This document shows, piece by piece, positions 35,301 to 35,973 of a stretch of DNA of 35,973 bases. The translations under genes were made by a program, and so were the position numbers. The stretch is from CAZFAP01 sp964516325. GTDB taxonomy: Bacteria > Auribacterota > JABMQX01. Under the pieces are notes generated by a model. The model made no database searches. It was not told where the DNA came from and worked only from the letters and a program-made list of their open reading frames with translations. Numbering within the stretch: the first letter of the stretch is position 1; each line of letters begins with the position of its first letter. The stretch lies in NCBI GenBank assembly GCA_964516325.1, contig CAZFAP010000031.1:1-35973 (forward strand). Direction: 5' to 3'.

Positions 35301-35760
35301 GAACCAGAAAGAACGTGTTCAACGTGTCTGCCCCAGCCAGAACCGACCCCTCCCAGAAAGGGTAAGAAAAGGCTACCAACAGGGCCCCAGAAAGAGCCGT
35401 TGCCTGACGCAAGTACGGCTGAACCTGGTATCTCGCTTCCTCCTCCGCGGTCCGATTATGGATGAATTGCGACGCGATTCCATAAAGCAGGGCTATCGTC
35501 AGGGCGCCGAAGAGCGCGGACGTGAGGTTCACCAGGAACGCAGTATTGGAGGAAAACATCGAGAATAGCCGCCCCAGAATCAGCCAGGCCGGGTGCGTTA
35601 TCGGCGGAGTAAGACCGACTCCTCGTACGTCGCACACCGCGTCGGCGCTGGGTCCCAGGTATATCGTGGGGCACAGCGTGAACAGATAGACCAGAAAGAC
35701 CACCGCGAAAACCGCCAGTGCGATCTTCACATCGAGAGAGACCTTTCGCTTGGCATTCAT
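32302..35760 (-). CDS. DUF2723-type membrane glycosyltransferase with TPR domain
   Basis: A 1152-residue protein. The N-terminal roughly 420 residues hold 10 or more membrane helices in the plan of the DUF2723/TMEM260-like protein-O-mannosyltransferase family: LFTLCPTIYLG, HPAWLILGRLFSMF and TAFLVNLTSALFGALTIALL. The usual GDSGE acidic motif after the first helix reads GPSAD here, so one conserved aspartate is lost. A periplasmic domain (about 420-580) follows, then many TPR repeats (about 590-1140, NSSALWNLGSVLAANGKNAEA and NNLAWRYFKNGKLPEAQSLA). The ATG at 35760 has AGGGAG 9 bases upstream and a promoter at 35833-35861. Acceptor proteins are unknown. Confidence 0.85.
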   Translation of the reverse strand: MNAKRKVSLDVKIALAVFAVVFLVYLFTLCPTIYLGPSADAVCDVRGVGLTPPITHPAWLILGRLFSMFSSNTAFLVNLTSALFGALTIALLYGIASQFIHNRTAEEEARYQVQPYLRQATALSGALLVAFSYPFWEGSVLAGADTLNTFFLVLLVFLAGRYAKTTKARYILSFGLVYGFALPNYPTLLLLAPVFGIFFLVRGRALLDDPVAVVVTLLLFLIGLLPALYLPRTYMLQGKPYVVAATTFGQATSAFVGAYFRSMKELFAAKYVPVDWLAWLFLPTFLPIVFFLMKRGEYEHGSEVATRATYLVRYAFVILFTVGGLGHLWGILFGPKGMADVDYMMDSRYLGSYVAIGAWLSYVLGYWLIVLTGKFKPAGTEPKPKFEYRKISYAIAVIAVLALPMAGMVMNYGKSSKRGAYYVEDFAQGLLQSCPEDAIIIVPGDPPYGSIGAPLRYVNSGLETPYSKGQKIIIDLNAAYLDFYRVKRIDTARYLAETILGRKVDEPRHLFLPEDPFAEAYDDILRCERGRAAFVKGPPRPIHGMANNFLLYLRAENDIMNKEYRAEPAGLLYVYKSRKEYRDAPKIIEDNEAAWARLKIRIKAKGIALCQAEEYIAGECSKSANDLGVFCQLAGQAERAEHYYRRALEWSPDNSSALWNLGSVLAANGKNAEADKLLKKSRSLLRKQREEEPDVLRKFGLVTDFAQLLESERQLAEKEGAAAEARRLGILRLAADIRPDNPGVREKTGDIVFSSALLDEATRRALADIEDTDEERQPSLESKFQEARTEYLAALERTDPKEEPQSRRIMRKLGRVYAKLGENEKAERFLKKALAENDPSGALELIRFYLEDAQNPSAAEELARRIIGMAPADDRDKIRLAAAKSAAANVMVKGLLRKGEADKAKEFLTQYLKDEAQEVDKLLGLAAELGGDPKFDSFTIWLFNEYVSRGKEIPPARLPELADAYFRQKQYEQVVAIKEPVRTGQDMNQAILRQSKAQAYEALGKDAEAEGAFEQARKFLPKDSGVFGIILLNNLAWRYFKNGKLPEAQSLAEEVLRREPSNAVVWDTYGWILYKRGTDFKKAFELIERSFLASPDIGIIAYHYGKLLMEKGQKERGRAVIEMAVASGIDGQEELEDAQNILKTGEGASGGW

Positions 35761-35832
35761 GTCTGGGTGCTCCCTGGATTGAGGAATGTGACCAACAGGG
35801 CCAAATCCGTTTGGAAGTGAAGGATTAATCTA

Positions 35833-35861
35833 AATATACAGCATCGGTCGGCAACTGAAAA
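35833..35861 (-). promoter_or_regulatory. Sigma70-like promoter of the DUF2723-type gene
   Basis: Minus strand TTTTCA (35861-35856), a 17-base spacer and TATATT (35838-35833). The leader to the ATG at 35760 is about 65 bases. Confidence 0.45.
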
Positions 35862-35889
35862 CGATTTTTCCGGGTAATGCCTCCGTCTC

Positions 35890-35973
35890 CGCAGGGACTC
35901 ACCGCAGAGATCGCAGACAAGAAGAATTTTGACCGGATGACAGGATTCTCCTCTTGCGCCATATCCTGTTCAT
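35890..35973. repeat. Dispersed intergenic repeat-like element (cut by window edge)
   Basis: Contains short recurring GCAG units (35891, 35904, 35913), a CCGCAGAGATCGCAGA stretch, an A-rich GAATTTTGA, and a hairpin between ATGACAGGAT (about 35937-35946) and ATCCTGTTCAT (35963-35973). This combination is the look of an abundant intergenic repeat seen in many environmental bacterial genomes. It is recognised from memory, and no second copy lies in this window. Confidence 0.45.

Overview
The window looks like a chromosomal segment of an uncultivated, GC-rich, Gram-negative-type bacterium. Predicted lipoproteins with lipoboxes, a LysM protein, MurJ and large HEAT/TPR envelope proteins point to a cell with an outer membrane. 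A MetF/MetV-type methylene-tetrahydrofolate reductase pair, an ApgM-type enzyme beside aspartate kinase, and a secreted squalene-cyclase-like repeat protein resemble content seen in deltaproteobacterial, planctomycete/PVC and neighbouring candidate phyla. I cannot place the organism more precisely by eye. The genetic code appears standard, since TGA ends many intact genes. I see no phage, insertion sequence, CRISPR array or rRNA.

Layout. (1) 1-3459, plus strand: the tail of a membrane protein, then a very large membrane spermidine-synthase-like/TPR gene broken by two one-base frameshifts and one in-frame TGA. (2) 3536-13991, minus strand: a housekeeping block of metV-metF, nadC-birA, valS, lysC and apgM (lysC and apgM overlap by 4 bp), a tRNA-Pro(GGG) with encoded CCA, and a cupin-like protein. 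(3) 14097-14144: two divergent, interlocked sigma70-like promoters that separate the cupin gene from murJ-rnc. (4) 16805-22494: pfkA, a small membrane protein, a secreted cyclase-like repeat protein, a BatE-like TPR/SH3 protein, a ClpP paralogue with a structured leader, and lexA with a clear terminator. (5) 22661-30366, plus strand, divergent from lexA: an envelope gene run of two related TPR/coiled-coil lipoproteins (one ending in LysM, one in a membrane segment plus a beta-rich domain), a membrane-anchored beta protein translationally coupled to an ABC ATPase without a permease, a 709-residue HEAT-repeat lipoprotein and a secreted protein with a duplicated beta domain. (6) 30507-35973: a B12-type radical SAM enzyme, a strongly ribosome-bound small ORF, a 1152-residue DUF2723-type glycosyltransferase/TPR protein, and a dispersed-repeat-like fragment at the right edge.

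The most interesting pieces are the lexA-divergent envelope run with its phased GCGAA direct repeats (a candidate undescribed operator), the mutually exclusive hairpins in the clpP leader, the ApgM-LysC coupling (possible non-orthologous homoserine kinase), and the decayed or mis-assembled spermidine-synthase-like gene. All functions come from reading motifs by eye; no database search was run.
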